A stretch of DNA of 64,000 nt from Microbacteriaceae bacterium (GTDB lineage Bacteria; Actinomycetota; Actinomycetes; Actinomycetales; Microbacteriaceae), in NCBI GenBank assembly GCA_004297935.1, contig SCRE01000010.1, positions 124,001 through 188,000 on the forward strand, read 5' to 3'. Position numbers and translations under genes: made by a program. The notes under the pieces are model-generated. The model had not been told where the DNA came from. It saw nothing but the letters and a program-made list of their open reading frames with translations, and did not search any database. Of this stretch, positions 8,821 through 18,142 are shown piece by piece. Each line of letters opens with the position of its first letter. The first letter of the stretch is position 1.

Positions 8821-11028
8821 ATGGACGGCGAGAACACACTGACGGACACCGGGGCGCTCGACACCGGTCCGCTCGACCGCGGACTGAGCAGCGACTTCGA
8901 CGACGATTTCGAACCGTGGAATCCGTCGATCGATCCGACACTGCCGGCCGACCGTTATCTCGACCGCGAGATCAGCTGGCTGGCGTTCAATCAGCGTGTG
9001 CTCGAGCTCGGCGAGGACCCGAGCATTCCCGTGCTCGAACGCGCCAACTTCCTCGCGATCTTCGCGAGCAATCTCGACGAGTTCTTCATGGTGCGCGTCG
9101 CGGGGCTGAAGCGACGCATCCTGACCGGTCTGGCAGTTCCGACGAACGTCGGGCGCGCGCCGCTCGAGGTGCTCGCCGACATCTCCGAGAAGGCGCACGA
9201 GCTGCAACTGCGTCACGCAGCCGCCTACCAAGATCTCGTGCTGCCCGCCCTGGCCTCAGCCGGCATCATGATCGCCACCTGGGACAGCTTGGACACCGCC
9301 GACAGAGCGCAGATGCGCGAGATCTTCTCGCAGATGATCTTCCCGGTGCTGATGCCGTTGGCGGTCGACCCGGCGCATCCGTTCCCCTACATCTCGGGAC
9401 TGTCCTTGAACCTGGCCGTGCGTGTGCGCAATTCGCGCAGCGGCAAGGAACAGTTCGCCCGACTCAAGGTGCCGCAGATGCTGCCGCGGTTCGTGCGCAT
9501 CGACCAGCGCGAGTCAGTCGATCAGATGCGCTTCATCATGCTGGAGGACCTCATCGCGCACCACCTCGGTGATCTCTTCCCCGGCATGGAGATCCTGGAG
9601 CACCACGTGTTCCGCGTCACACGCAACGAGGACGTCGAAGTCGATGAGGACGAGACGGAAAGCCTCATCCAGGCCCTGGAGAAGGAGCTTCTGCGTCGCA
9701 AGTTCGGCCCGCCGATCCGGCTGGAAGTCACCTCCGACATGGATGAGGTCACCCTCGGCCTGCTCGTTCGCGAACTGACGGTGACCGAGCAGGAGGTTTA
9801 CCGCCTGCCTGCCCCGCTCGACCTCGGCGGATTGTTCGACCTGTCCAAGATCGACCGCCCCGACCTGCACTATCCGAACCACGTGCCGACGACCTCCGTC
9901 GCGCTGATGCCGTCGGAGCCGAACGCGAAACCCGACATCTTCGCCGCGATCGCCCGACAGGATGTGCTCCTGCACCACCCGTATGAATCGTTCGCGACGA
10001 GCGTGCAGGCGTTTCTCGAGCAGGCCGCGGCGGATCCGCACGTGCTGGCGATCAAGCAGACGCTGTACCGCACGAGCGGCGACAGCCCCATCGTCGAGGC
10101 GCTGATCGATGCGGCAGAAGCCGGGAAGCAGGTGCTCGCCCTGGTCGAGATCAAGGCCCGTTTCGATGAACAGGCCAACATCGAGTGGGCGCGCAAGCTG
10201 GAAAAGGCCGGCGTGCACGTCGTATACGGCATGGTCGGACTCAAGACGCACTGCAAGCTCGCGCTGATCGTGCGACAGGAGAAGGGCGTGCTGCGCCACT
10301 ACAGCCACATCGGCACCGGCAACTACAACCCGAAGACCAGTCGCATCTACGAGGACTTCGGCCTGCTGACCACCGACGACCAGGTCGGCAAAGACCTCAC
10401 CCGGCTGTTCAACGAACTCTCCGGCTACGCCATCGAGAAGAAATTCAAACGGCTGCTGGTCGCCCCCCTGCACCTGCGCAAGGGTCTGGTCAAGGCGATC
10501 GAGAACGAACGCACGAATGCGGAGCTCGGCAAGGCCAGCGGCATCCGGTTGAAGTTGAATTCGATCGTCGATGAGTCGATCATCGACGCGCTGTACCGCG
10601 CCAGTCGCGCCGGCGTGCCGATCGACCTGTGGGTGCGCGGCATCTGCGGGCTGAAGCCCGGCCAGGAAGGCTATAGCGAGAACATCCGGGTGCGCTCGAC
10701 CCTCGGCCGCTACCTGGAACACTCTCGGATCTTCGCGTTCGAGAACGACGGCGACCCGCAGGTCTACATCGGCAGCGCAGACATGATGCACCGCAACCTC
10801 GACCGTCGCGTCGAGGCGCTCGTGCGGCTGGCCGATCCGGCGCACATCACCGAACTTCTGACGCTGATCGACCGCGCGATGGACGAACGCACGTCATCGT
10901 GGGCCCTGGAATCGGACGGCACCTGGGTTCGGCACAGCGTGGACGAGCTTGGACATCCGCTCGACGATCTGCAGAATAGGCTCATGCAGCAGATCTCCCA
11001 CCGCCCTCGGCTGGGTGCGCGCCGGTGA
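8821..11028 (+). CDS. ppk: Polyphosphate kinase 1
   Basis: The product is 735 residues, slightly long because of an acidic N-terminal extension (residues 1-40, Asp-rich). The body starts with [20 protein letters not shown] and [20 protein letters not shown]. The phospholipase-D-like core contains [20 protein letters not shown] and the phospho-acceptor His in [23 protein letters not shown]1 makes polyphosphate from ATP reversibly. Its 3' end overlaps the GTG start of mutT1 by 4 nt, so both are made together. The pst operon follows, grouping phosphate uptake and storage. Confidence 0.96.
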   Translation: MDGENTLTDTGALDTGPLDRGLSSDFDDDFEPWNPSIDPTLPADRYLDREISWLAFNQRVLELGEDPSIPVLERANFLAIFASNLDEFFMVRVAGLKRRILTGLAVPTNVGRAPLEVLADISEKAHELQLRHAAAYQDLVLPALASAGIMIATWDSLDTADRAQMREIFSQMIFPVLMPLAVDPAHPFPYISGLSLNLAVRVRNSRSGKEQFARLKVPQMLPRFVRIDQRESVDQMRFIMLEDLIAHHLGDLFPGMEILEHHVFRVTRNEDVEVDEDETESLIQALEKELLRRKFGPPIRLEVTSDMDEVTLGLLVRELTVTEQEVYRLPAPLDLGGLFDLSKIDRPDLHYPNHVPTTSVALMPSEPNAKPDIFAAIARQDVLLHHPYESFATSVQAFLEQAAADPHVLAIKQTLYRTSGDSPIVEALIDAAEAGKQVLALVEIKARFDEQANIEWARKLEKAGVHVVYGMVGLKTHCKLALIVRQEKGVLRHYSHIGTGNYNPKTSRIYEDFGLLTTDDQVGKDLTRLFNELSGYAIEKKFKRLLVAPLHLRKGLVKAIENERTNAELGKASGIRLKLNSIVDESIIDALYRASRAGVPIDLWVRGICGLKPGQEGYSENIRVRSTLGRYLEHSRIFAFENDGDPQVYIGSADMMHRNLDRRVEALVRLADPAHITELLTLIDRAMDERTSSWALESDGTWVRHSVDELGHPLDDLQNRLMQQISHRPRLGARR

Positions 11029-11963
11029 ACGAAACCGCGATCTACGCCGCCGGCGCGGTGTGCTGGCGCGTCATCGACGGCAAAATGCATATTCTCGTCA
11101 TCCACCGCACGCGGTACGCCGACGTGTCGCTGCCCAAGGGCAAGGTCGACCCGGGCGAGACCCTGCCGCAGACCGCCGCGCGTGAGATCGCCGAGGAGAC
11201 CGGCTTGAATGTGCGGCTCGGCGTTCCCCTCGGAGTCACCCGCTACGCGATCTCGAGCGGGCGCGAAAAATTCGTGCACTACTGGGCCGCAGAGGTGACG
11301 GACAAGGCGGTCGCTGCATCAACGTTCGTGCCGAACGGCGAAGTCGCGGCGCTCGAATGGGTGACGATCAAGAAGGCACGCAAGTATCTGAGCTACGAGC
11401 GGGATGTCGAACTGCTCGATGGGTTCGCCGCGCTCGTCGACGAAGGCGTCACGAACACGTTCGCGATCATCGCGCTGCGGCACGGCAAGGCGACTCCACC
11501 GGCGAGCTGGCACGGTCCGGATGCGACGCGCCCGCTGACCGCCCGCGGCGTCACCCAGGCTGCCGGCAACGTCCCGACCATGGCGGCCTGGAAGCCGCAG
11601 AAGCTGATCACCAGCCCGGCGGTGCGATGCGCCGCGACGGTTGCCCCGCTGGCCGCTGCTTACGGGCTCGGCACGGAACGGGAACCCGGCATCAGCCAAG
11701 ACGCCTACGAAGACGGTTCGGCCACCGTGCGCGATGTCGTCGGAAAACGCGTGCGCAAGCTGCGCACGACGGTGCTGTGCAGTCACGGGCCCGTGCTGCC
11801 GGAAATCCTGCGCGAGATCGCGCTGGCGACCGGCACGACCATGGGCTCCTACATCAGGGAGGCGGCAACGCTGGAGACCGGAGGGTTCTCGGTCGTGCAC
11901 CTGTCGAAGTCGAACCCCGCCTCCGGCATCATCTCGATCGAGACGTACAGCCCGCGGGTCTAG
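11025..11963 (+). CDS. mutT1: Nudix hydrolase fused to histidine phosphatase (MutT1 type)
   Basis: In this 312-residue two-domain protein, the N-terminal Nudix box reads [20 protein letters not shown] with the Glu cluster intact (about residues 41-63). The C-terminal half carries the phosphatase loop IIALRHGKA. In mycobacteria MutT1 has this same fusion and removes 8-oxo-dGTP and diadenosine polyphosphates. The GTG start overlaps the ppk stop. A 34-bp tandem duplication includes its stop codon (see repeat at 11954). Confidence 0.88.
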   Translation: MNETAIYAAGAVCWRVIDGKMHILVIHRTRYADVSLPKGKVDPGETLPQTAAREIAEETGLNVRLGVPLGVTRYAISSGREKFVHYWAAEVTDKAVAASTFVPNGEVAALEWVTIKKARKYLSYERDVELLDGFAALVDEGVTNTFAIIALRHGKATPPASWHGPDATRPLTARGVTQAAGNVPTMAAWKPQKLITSPAVRCAATVAPLAAAYGLGTEREPGISQDAYEDGSATVRDVVGKRVRKLRTTVLCSHGPVLPEILREIALATGTTMGSYIREAATLETGGFSVVHLSKSNPASGIISIETYSPRV

Positions 11964-12054
11964 CGCGGCCGCGGGCGCAGTCGATCAGCGGGTCTAGCTC
12001 GGCCGCGGGTGCAGTCGACCGCGGGTGGTCGACTCACGGGTGCAGTCGACTCGT
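11954..12054. repeat. Degenerate 34-bp tandem duplication after mutT1
   Basis: The unit GCGGGTCTAGC(G/T)CGGCCGCGGG continuing into GCAGTCGA occurs at 11954 and again at 11988, a period of 34 nt. The first copy contains the mutT1 stop codon. A third, more decayed copy (CGCGGGTGGTCGAC, then GGTGCAGTCGAC) follows to about 12054. It separates mutT1 from the PHO box of pstS. Confidence 0.65.
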
Positions 12055-12100
12055 GGACGCGGTCGGCCGCGTGCCCGAAACAGCCGATGCGTCGCCCCGC

Positions 12101-12122
12101 GTTAACCTTCCGTTCACCGGCA
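12101..12122 (+). promoter_or_regulatory. PHO box upstream of pstS
   Basis: Two adjacent 11-nt direct repeats, GTTAACCTTCC and GTTCACCGGCA, match the actinobacterial PHO-box unit (GTTCACC plus four less conserved bases). The box lies 92 nt upstream of the chosen pstS start, so phosphate starvation should induce pstSCAB through the PhoP/RegX3-type regulator. Confidence 0.75.
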
Positions 12123-12213
12123 AGAGGCACCCTCGTCACGTGCGAGAAATAGCGTCGCAATCGGGTCAGCACCGGCCCGAATGAAGACAATACGATTCCC
12201 GAAGGGTTCATCC

Positions 12214-13314
12214 GTGAATTTCAAGCGATTTGGCGCTCCCGTAGCCGTTTTGGCCGTGGCAGCCCTCGCACTGACCGCCTGCGCATCCAACGAGGCCAGC
12301 GGCTCGGCAAGCACAGCAACCACGTCGGCCGCAGCGACGTTCTCCGGAACGCTCAACGGCATCGGCTCATCCGCGCAGAGCACCGCGCAGACGGCGTGGG
12401 CAGCCGGCTTTCAGACCGCCAATCCCAATGTGACGATCAACTACGACCCGCAGGGTTCCGGCGCAGGCCGCACCAGCTTCATCGGCGGTTCCTCTGACTT
12501 CGCCGGTTCAGACGCGGCGCTCAAGACAGTCGAATTGAAGAGCGACTTCGTCGGATGCGCCGCTGGCAGCTCCGCAATCGATCTTCCGATCTACATCTCC
12601 CCGATTGCGATCGCGTACAACGTCGCCGGCTTGACGGATCTCAAACTCGACGCCGACACGATCGCCGGCATCTTCAGCGGTGCGATCACCAAGTGGAATG
12701 ACCCGAAGATCGCCGCGCTCAACTCGGGCGCAACGCTCCCGGATGCTGCGATCACCGTCGTGCACCGTTCCGACGACTCCGGCACGACGCAGAATTTCAC
12801 CGAGTACCTCGCCGCGAACGCGCCGACCGTGTGGACCAAGCCGTCCGGCCAGACCTTCCCCTACCAGGTCGGTGACGCTGCGAAGGGCACCTCCGGCGTC
12901 GCAAACGCCACCAAGAGCGCGAAGAACAGCATCACCTACATCGACGAGTCCGGTTCGGCGGGCCTCAGCATCGCGCAGCTCAAGGTCGGCAGCTCGTTCG
13001 TGAAGATCAGCGCAGCAGGTGCTGCCGATGTCGTCGCCAAGTCGCCGATCGCCAGCGGACGCACCGCGAACGACCTGGCCATCGCGATCGACCGCAAGAA
13101 CACCGACGCGAACGCGTGGCCGCTCGTGCTGGTGAGCTACTTCATCGCCTGCCAGCAGTACAAGGATGCGGCGAAGGCGACCCTGGTGAAGGGTTACGCG
13201 AGCTACATCGCCAGCGACGCCGGCCAGCAGGCCGCGGCGAAGGCGGCCGGCTCGGCACCGTTGTCGTCCGAACTCGCAGCGAAGGTGGCGACGGCGATCG
13301 CCAGCATCACGTAA
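12214..13314 (+). CDS. pstS: Phosphate ABC transporter substrate-binding lipoprotein PstS
   Basis: The protein is 366 residues from GTG at 12214. This start puts a short basic end (NFKRF) directly before the hydrophobic core and lipobox ALALTAC, and AAGGG lies 7 nt upstream. An ATG at 12181 in frame would add 11 residues. Phosphate-binding segments are recognisable: GIGSSAQSTAQTAW, DPQGSGAGRTSFIGGSSDFAGSDA and VVHRSDDSGTTQNFTEYL. It captures phosphate outside the membrane for PstC/PstA. A very stable hairpin follows the stop and may let this gene be expressed more highly than the rest of the operon. Confidence 0.95.
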   Translation: MNFKRFGAPVAVLAVAALALTACASNEASGSASTATTSAAATFSGTLNGIGSSAQSTAQTAWAAGFQTANPNVTINYDPQGSGAGRTSFIGGSSDFAGSDAALKTVELKSDFVGCAAGSSAIDLPIYISPIAIAYNVAGLTDLKLDADTIAGIFSGAITKWNDPKIAALNSGATLPDAAITVVHRSDDSGTTQNFTEYLAANAPTVWTKPSGQTFPYQVGDAAKGTSGVANATKSAKNSITYIDESGSAGLSIAQLKVGSSFVKISAAGAADVVAKSPIASGRTANDLAIAIDRKNTDANAWPLVLVSYFIACQQYKDAAKATLVKGYASYIASDAGQQAAAKAAGSAPLSSELAAKVATAIASIT

Positions 13315-13324
13315 CAAGCCAATG

Positions 13325-13364
13325 GCGGTGTGGCCCGGGTTGAGCACAACCCGGGCCACACCGC
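13325..13364 (+). terminator. Perfect 18-bp hairpin between pstS and pstC
   Basis: GCGGTGTGGCCCGGGTTG (13325-13342) is fully complementary to CAACCCGGGCCACACCGC (13347-13364) across an AGCA loop. No T-run follows, so it is not a canonical intrinsic terminator. It is more likely an RNA-stabilising or attenuating element protecting pstS mRNA. Confidence 0.75.
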
Positions 13365-13417
13365 TGAACACATCCGAACCTCAACATCGGCGAGAAAGCG
13401 CAGAATCGACCCTCGAG

Positions 13418-14377
13418 ATGACAGCAACTGAAACGGTACGCGCTGCGACGATAAAGTCCGGCAAAGTGAAGGTTCGCCTCGGCGACCGCGTGTTTTCGGT
13501 CAGCACCGTCACGGCAGGCTCCGTCATCCTGGCCGTTCTCGCGGCCGTCGCCATCTTCCTGATCGTTCAGAGCATCCCCGCGCTGATCGCCGGCCCGAAA
13601 ACCATGCCGAACAATGCGGCGAACTTCTGGGTCTATGTCTGGCCGCTGGTCTTCGGCACGATCTGGTCGGCCGCGATCGCGCTGGTCATCGCGACACCGC
13701 TGTCGATCGGGATCGCCCTGTTCATCTCGCACTACGCCCCGCGCCGCCTTGCGCAGACTCTCGGCTACATCGTCGACCTGCTCGCCGCAGTGCCGTCCGT
13801 CGTCTTCGGACTGTGGGGCATCCTCACGCTCGCACCGTTCGTGCAGCCGTTCTACGCCTGGCTGACCCAGAACCTCGGCTGGTTCCCGCTGTTCGCCGGG
13901 CCGGTCTCGGGAACCGGCCGGACCATCCTGACCGCCGCCATCGTGCTGGCGGTCATGGTGCTTCCGATCATGACCGCGATGTGCCGCGAGATCTTCCTGC
14001 AGACTCCACGGCTGCACGAAGAGGCAGCCCTCGCTCTCGGCGCAACCCGCTGGGAGATGATCAGGACCGCTGTTCTGCCGTTCGGCCGCGCAGGCATCGT
14101 CTCCGCGGCGATGATGGGCCTCGGCCGAGCACTCGGCGAGACGATGGCCATCGCGATGGTGCTATCGCCGGCGCTCGTCGTCAACTTCTTCCTTCTGCAT
14201 GCGCAGAACCCGAACACGATCGCCGCGAACATCGCGCTGCAATTCCCGGAGGCATCCGGAATCAGCGTCAACGCACTCCTCGCGACCGGCCTCGTGCTGT
14301 TCGTGGTCACCCTGCTCGTCAACGTGCTCGCCCGCTGGATCGTCGGGCGCCGCAAAGCCTTCTCGGGAGCGAATTGA
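13418..14377 (+). CDS. pstC: Phosphate ABC transporter permease PstC
   Basis: This is a 319-residue inner-membrane protein with six predicted helices. The ABC permease coupling loop (EAA motif) is HEEAALALGATRWEMIRTAV, and GRALGETMAIAMVLSP follows. A longer open frame reaches back to 13322 through the hairpin region. ATG at 13418 is preferred because it gives the usual cytoplasmic N-terminus (TATETVRAATIKSG). Its stop overlaps the pstA ATG by 1 nt. Confidence 0.94.
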   Translation: MTATETVRAATIKSGKVKVRLGDRVFSVSTVTAGSVILAVLAAVAIFLIVQSIPALIAGPKTMPNNAANFWVYVWPLVFGTIWSAAIALVIATPLSIGIALFISHYAPRRLAQTLGYIVDLLAAVPSVVFGLWGILTLAPFVQPFYAWLTQNLGWFPLFAGPVSGTGRTILTAAIVLAVMVLPIMTAMCREIFLQTPRLHEEAALALGATRWEMIRTAVLPFGRAGIVSAAMMGLGRALGETMAIAMVLSPALVVNFFLLHAQNPNTIAANIALQFPEASGISVNALLATGLVLFVVTLLVNVLARWIVGRRKAFSGAN

Positions 14378-15465
14378 TGGCTACCGCAACGCTCGCCGCC
14401 CGACCGATCGGCAACTCGCTGACTGCCGGCAAACTCCCCCGCGGCACCACCTGGATGGTGCTCGTCGGCAGCTGGGTGACCTTCGGTGCGATCTTCGCCG
14501 TGCTGGCGGCAAGCGGTGCGGCTGCAAGTTTCAACATCGTCGGCGCGGTGTTCTTCGGCACCATCTTGTTCGACATCGTGCTCTATCTGTTGTCCCTGCT
14601 GGTCGAGGGCAACCGCAAAGCGGTCGACCGCCTGATCACCTCCCTGGTCGCCACGGCATTCGTGATCGCCCTGCTGCCGTTGATCTCCCTGCTCTGGACC
14701 GTCGTGGCCAACGGGCTCGCACGCTTCGACGCGAACTTCTTCAGCGAGTCGATGCGGAACATCATCGGCGCAGGCGGCGGCGCCCTGCATGCCGTCGTCG
14801 GCACGCTGGAGGTGACCGGCATGGCTGCGCTGATCTCGGTGCCGATCGGGATGCTCGCCGCAATCTATCTCGTCGAGTATGGTCGGGGCCACCTCGCGCG
14901 CGGCATCACCTTCCTCGTCGACGTGATGATGGGCATCCCGTCGATCGTCGCCGGCCTTTTCGCGTATGCCCTGTTCGCGCTCATCTTCAACCAGCCCGGC
15001 ATCCGCAGCGGGTTCATGGGCTCGGTGGCGCTGTCCGTGCTGATGATCCCGATCGTGGTGCGCTCCAGCGAGGAGATCATGCGCCTGGTGCCGAACGAGC
15101 TGCGTGAGGCATCCTTCGCCCTCGGTGTGCCGAAATGGCTGACGGTGCTCAAGGTGGTTCTGCCCACCTCGCTTGCCGGCCTCATCACCGGTATCATGCT
15201 CGCCGTCGCCCGGGTGATCGGCGAGACCGCACCACTCTTGATCGTCGCCGGATTCACGGCGAGTATGAATTACAACCTGTTCAGTGAACGCATGATGACC
15301 CTGCCCGTGTTCGTGTACACCCAGTACGCGAACCAAGGCTCTCCCGCATCCGCGTTCCTCGACCGCGCGTGGGCGGGTGCGCTGACCCTGCTCATCATCG
15401 TCATGCTGCTGAACTTGATCGGACGTATCGTGGCCAAGGCGTTCGCACCGAAATACGGCCGTTGA
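14377..15465 (+). CDS. pstA: Phosphate ABC transporter permease PstA
   Basis: The product is 362 residues, longer than the usual ~290 because two additional N-terminal membrane helices (about residues 27-48 and 52-72) precede the six-helix core; this extension is common in actinobacterial PstA. The coupling loop is [20 protein letters not shown] followed by [16 protein letters not shown]. It pairs with PstC to form the channel. Confidence 0.94.
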   Translation: MATATLAARPIGNSLTAGKLPRGTTWMVLVGSWVTFGAIFAVLAASGAAASFNIVGAVFFGTILFDIVLYLLSLLVEGNRKAVDRLITSLVATAFVIALLPLISLLWTVVANGLARFDANFFSESMRNIIGAGGGALHAVVGTLEVTGMAALISVPIGMLAAIYLVEYGRGHLARGITFLVDVMMGIPSIVAGLFAYALFALIFNQPGIRSGFMGSVALSVLMIPIVVRSSEEIMRLVPNELREASFALGVPKWLTVLKVVLPTSLAGLITGIMLAVARVIGETAPLLIVAGFTASMNYNLFSERMMTLPVFVYTQYANQGSPASAFLDRAWAGALTLLIIVMLLNLIGRIVAKAFAPKYGR

Positions 15466-15496
15466 AGCCGCGAGACAGAACCTGAGGGAACAAACA

Positions 15497-16276
15497 GTGT
15501 CCAAACGCATTGAGGTCAGCGATCTCGACGTCTACTACAGCAAGTTCAAGGCCGTCGAGGGCGTCAACCTGACGATCGAGCCGCGCACCGTCACAGCCCT
15601 GATCGGGCCGAGCGGGTGCGGCAAGTCCACTTTCCTGCGCACCCTCAACCGGATGCACGAGGTGATCCCCGGCGCGCGCGTCGAGGGTGAGGTGCGTATC
15701 GACGGCAACGATCTCTACGGTCCCGGCGTCGACCCCGTGCTCGTGCGTCGACAGGTCGGCATGGTCTTCCAGCGGCCGAACCCGTTCCCGACCATGTCGA
15801 TCCGCGACAATGTGCTCGCCGGCGTCAAGCTGAACAACCGCCGGATGCCTAAGAACGAGCAGGATGAGCTCGTCGAGAAGTCGCTGCAGAATGCGAATCT
15901 GTGGAACGAGGTCAAGGACCGCCTGAACACCCCCGGATCCGGTATTTCCGGCGGGCAACAACAGCGCCTGTGCATCGCCCGTGCGATCGCGGTCTCTCCA
16001 GACGTCCTGCTGATGGACGAGCCATGCTCGGCGCTCGACCCGATCTCCACGCTCGCGATCGAGGATCTGATCGAGCAGCTCAAACAGGACTACACGATCG
16101 TGATCGTCACCCACAACATGCAGCAGGCCTCGCGCGTCTCCGACCGAACCGCATTCTTCAACATCGCCGGCACGGGTCAGCCCGGCAAGCTCATCGAATA
16201 CGGCGACACCGTCTCGATCTTCTCGAACCCGACGGTGCAGGCCACGGAGGACTACGTCTCCGGCCGCTTCGGATAG
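15497..16276 (+). CDS. pstB: Phosphate ABC transporter ATP-binding protein PstB
   Basis: A 259-residue ATPase with Walker [11 protein letters not shown]-loop [16 protein letters not shown], signature [13 protein letters not shown], Walker [14 protein letters not shown] and switch His in [10 protein letters not shown]. All catalytic residues are present. It uses a GTG start after GAGGGA. It is the last gene of pstSCAB. Confidence 0.97.
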   Translation: MSKRIEVSDLDVYYSKFKAVEGVNLTIEPRTVTALIGPSGCGKSTFLRTLNRMHEVIPGARVEGEVRIDGNDLYGPGVDPVLVRRQVGMVFQRPNPFPTMSIRDNVLAGVKLNNRRMPKNEQDELVEKSLQNANLWNEVKDRLNTPGSGISGGQQQRLCIARAIAVSPDVLLMDEPCSALDPISTLAIEDLIEQLKQDYTIVIVTHNMQQASRVSDRTAFFNIAGTGQPGKLIEYGDTVSIFSNPTVQATEDYVSGRFG

Positions 16277-16703
16277 TGGCCAGGCGCCCCGCTGGTCCTC
16301 GGACAGAAAGGCGGCGTTACCGGGGGTCTGTTCCGCCCAGTAACGCCGCGGTCTCTCGCGCCTTGGCGTCACAATGTCTCTGTATTGTGCCCTGTTCCGG
16401 CGAAATGCGCACCTTTTCGTGCCGGCTGCCGCTGGGACGGGCCCCGCTGACGCTTCGCTGAGAGCGCACCGAGAGGCATCGCGGTGAGAATCGGTGTCGT
16501 CTACACTTGAACACGGCCGGGCCGCGGTAACCCCGGGCTCCACTATTTGCCGCTTCGAGCGGCCTCGCGCCGAGAGGCGTTCTGCGGCCCGGCTATTCGC
16601 GCCCTTTGCGGCCCGAGGGCGCTGCTGCGCCGTGGGGGTAACCCTACTCACGTATGTGGCGTCTCACGGCTCCTTGAGGCGCCTCGCGCCGACTTGTGGG
16701 CCG
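16277..16703. other. Gap downstream of pstB, no gene seen
   Basis: The 427 bp between the pstB stop and the stop of the next convergent gene hold no frame with protein-like composition. The pstB side contains the hairpin GCGGCGTTAC (16311-16320) / GTAACGCCGC (16340-16349) with a 19-nt loop, a candidate terminator without a clear T-run. The remainder is GC-rich with scattered short repeats such as CCTCGCGCCGA near 16563 and 16682. Confidence 0.6.
16311..16349 (+). terminator. Hairpin after pstB
   Basis: A perfect 10-bp stem (GCGGCGTTAC / GTAACGCCGC) encloses 19 nt, 34 nt after the pstB stop codon. There is no strong T-tract, so termination is plausible but not certain. Confidence 0.5.
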
Positions 16704-17333
16704 CTATTCGAGCGAGTCCTCGCGCCAGAGCCGGGCGCATCCGGTCAACTCTGTTGCGGTCTCGGAGAAACGCAGCGCGCGCTGGGTGAGCTCGCCGGCG
16801 CGATCCGGCTCGGTGGCGTCGAGATCGTCTGCGATGCTCGTGCAACCGGTCGCGATGACGCGGCAGAACGCGGCCGCACGTTCCAGCGCGATCGCGAAGT
16901 CGCCCTCGAACAGTCCGCGCAGGATGCGATCGGTCAACTCGGTGATCTCGGCCGGACCCGTCGGGATCGGTGCCCCCGCCACGACCGGGTCGATCGTCGT
17001 CGCGATCTCGACCCCGCGCTGGTACAGGAAGCTCGTTGTGGTCGGATCCTGCCGGATCAGCAGGCGCAGCAGATAGATGCGCCAGAGGGCACCTGGGAGG
17101 CTTCGTGCAGACGATCGCGCCCACAGTTCGGCGATGGCGTCGATGCCGTTTTCGTCGGTGAACGCGACGAGGCGGTCGACGACGTCGGCGTCAGGCTTCG
17201 CGCGGACGCGGGTGAGGAGTGCGTGGGCGGTCTCGTGAGCGACACGCATCGTCTCAGCCGGGTCATCCGCCCCATGCCACGAGTCGAACTTGCCGCCGGA
17301 GAACAGCGTGGGCTTGTGGAAGTTGTCCGCCAT
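16704..17333 (-). CDS. Conserved actinobacterial hypothetical protein (209 residues)
   Basis: The protein is a helical, soluble domain starting ADNFHKPTLFSGGKFDSWHG and containing DPAETMRVAHETAHALLTRV, SLPGALWRIYLLRLLIRQ and RILRGLFEGDFAIALERAAAFC. I recall similar proteins in Microbacteriaceae, sometimes carrying an RNA-polymerase-related name in databases that I cannot justify from sequence. No catalytic motif or membrane segment is visible. It is transcribed away from the tRNA-Lys gene. Function unknown. Confidence 0.75.
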   Translation of the reverse strand: MADNFHKPTLFSGGKFDSWHGADDPAETMRVAHETAHALLTRVRAKPDADVVDRLVAFTDENGIDAIAELWARSSARSLPGALWRIYLLRLLIRQDPTTTSFLYQRGVEIATTIDPVVAGAPIPTGPAEITELTDRILRGLFEGDFAIALERAAAFCRVIATGCTSIADDLDATEPDRAGELTQRALRFSETATELTGCARLWREDSLE

Positions 17334-17470
17334 CGCTTGTCCTCCCGCCTCGTGATCGCAGGCGGCTCGTCTGCCGCCTAGACAATCATCGCAGGCGAGC
17401 GCTCCTGCGGCTCGTGCTGGGCATCCGTGTGTGAAACGAACAGGCGAATCCGCGATAGATTAACGGATGC

Positions 17471-17543
17471 GCGCCTGTAGCTCAGTTGGTAGAGCATCGG
17501 ACTTTTAATCCGCGGGTCGTGGGTTCGAGCCCCACCGGGCGCA
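17471..17543 (+). tRNA. tRNA-Lys (anticodon UUU)
   Basis: This 73-nt gene folds as a standard cloverleaf: acceptor GCGCCTG / CGGGCGC with discriminator A, D-arm with AGCTCAGTTGGTAGAGC, anticodon stem-loop CGGAC-TTTTAAT-CCG carrying TTT, and T-arm with GGTTCGAGC. CCA is not encoded. It stands alone between two genes. Confidence 0.97.
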
Positions 17544-17607
17544 CTTCAATTCCAGCACAGCCCCAGTGCCATGGTCGCGGTCCTCGCCGCCTACCGAAGC
17601 GCGAGCC

Positions 17608-17684
17608 GGTTTGAAGGAGATAGTCGACTTTCGAGGTCCATCCGACAGAAACGCTCCTTGCAACTCGACTATCTCCTCGAAACC
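17608..17684. repeat. 20-bp inverted repeat downstream of tRNA-Lys
   Basis: GGTTTGAAGGAGATAGTCGA (17608-17627) pairs with TCGACTATCTCCTCGAAACC (17665-17684), 18 of 20 positions, around a 37-nt loop. The arms are too far apart for a simple terminator. They could be ends of a small degenerate element next to the tRNA, a frequent integration point. No coding sequence fits inside. Confidence 0.55.
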
Positions 17685-17730
17685 GAGACCGACGCCAGGG
17701 CCGAGCACCTGTTCGCCGAGCATCGAGGGC

Positions 17731-17871
17731 CTAGTGCTCGACTCCGGGGTGCTCGAGTGCGAACTTCCGCTCGCGCTTCTCCTGGCGCGTGTTCTGCAGC
17801 CCCGCGGCAACCACCCAGATCGAGATCGGGAGGAAGATCACGAATCCGAATGCGAACAAGATGAATTCCAC
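17731..17871 (-). CDS. 46-residue single-pass membrane protein
   Basis: From GTG at 17871, with AAGGAG placed 6 nt upstream, the product has one helix (EFILFAFGFVIFLPISIWVV) and a charged cytoplasmic tail with TRQEKRERKFALEHPGVEH. The clear ribosome-binding site and membrane/charge pattern support a real small protein. No function is recognised. Confidence 0.6.
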   Translation of the reverse strand: MEFILFAFGFVIFLPISIWVVAAGLQNTRQEKRERKFALEHPGVEH

Positions 17872-17961
17872 GGATACTCCTTGATAGCTTGAAACGAAAA
17901 CTCTCGGCCTGAATGATGCGCCTCTCACCCATCATGCCTGATAATCGGCCTAGCCACTCAA

Positions 17962-18090
17962 TATCAGGTGGTCGGCCATCCGTTGCCGACCGTGGTCGAG
18001 CTTGCCGACGAATCGGATGCGTTCGTGCTCTCGATCATCGAGGCGGTGCTGTGCCAGTCGGTTCTGGCCAAGGTCGCCGAACTGCGCTAG
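17962..18090 (+). pseudogene. Possible 3' remnant of a lost gene
   Basis: One frame encodes VVGHPLPTVVELADESDAFV, then LSIIEAVLCQSVLAKVAELR and a TAG at 18088, with codon usage like real genes here, but no suitable start or upstream domain; a stop lies at 17914. It resembles the C-terminal helix of a sugar-isomerase or regulator-type protein, but I cannot assign it. It may be debris of a truncated gene beside the alpha-galactosidase locus. Confidence 0.3.
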
Positions 18091-18142
18091 CTGACAATCG
18101 GCGATCTCAGATTCCAAGGGCTGGGCACCACGTTTCCGGCGA

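Noticed and set aside
13852-15510. 552-codon open frame antisense to pstCA
   Set aside because: His/Gln/Asp/Arg-rich composition is the mirror of high-GC coding DNA; no domain seen.
17505-17810. 101-codon open frame overlapping tRNA-Lys on the minus strand
   Set aside because: It runs through the tRNA gene and encodes the familiar WGSNPRPAD artefact of tRNA DNA.
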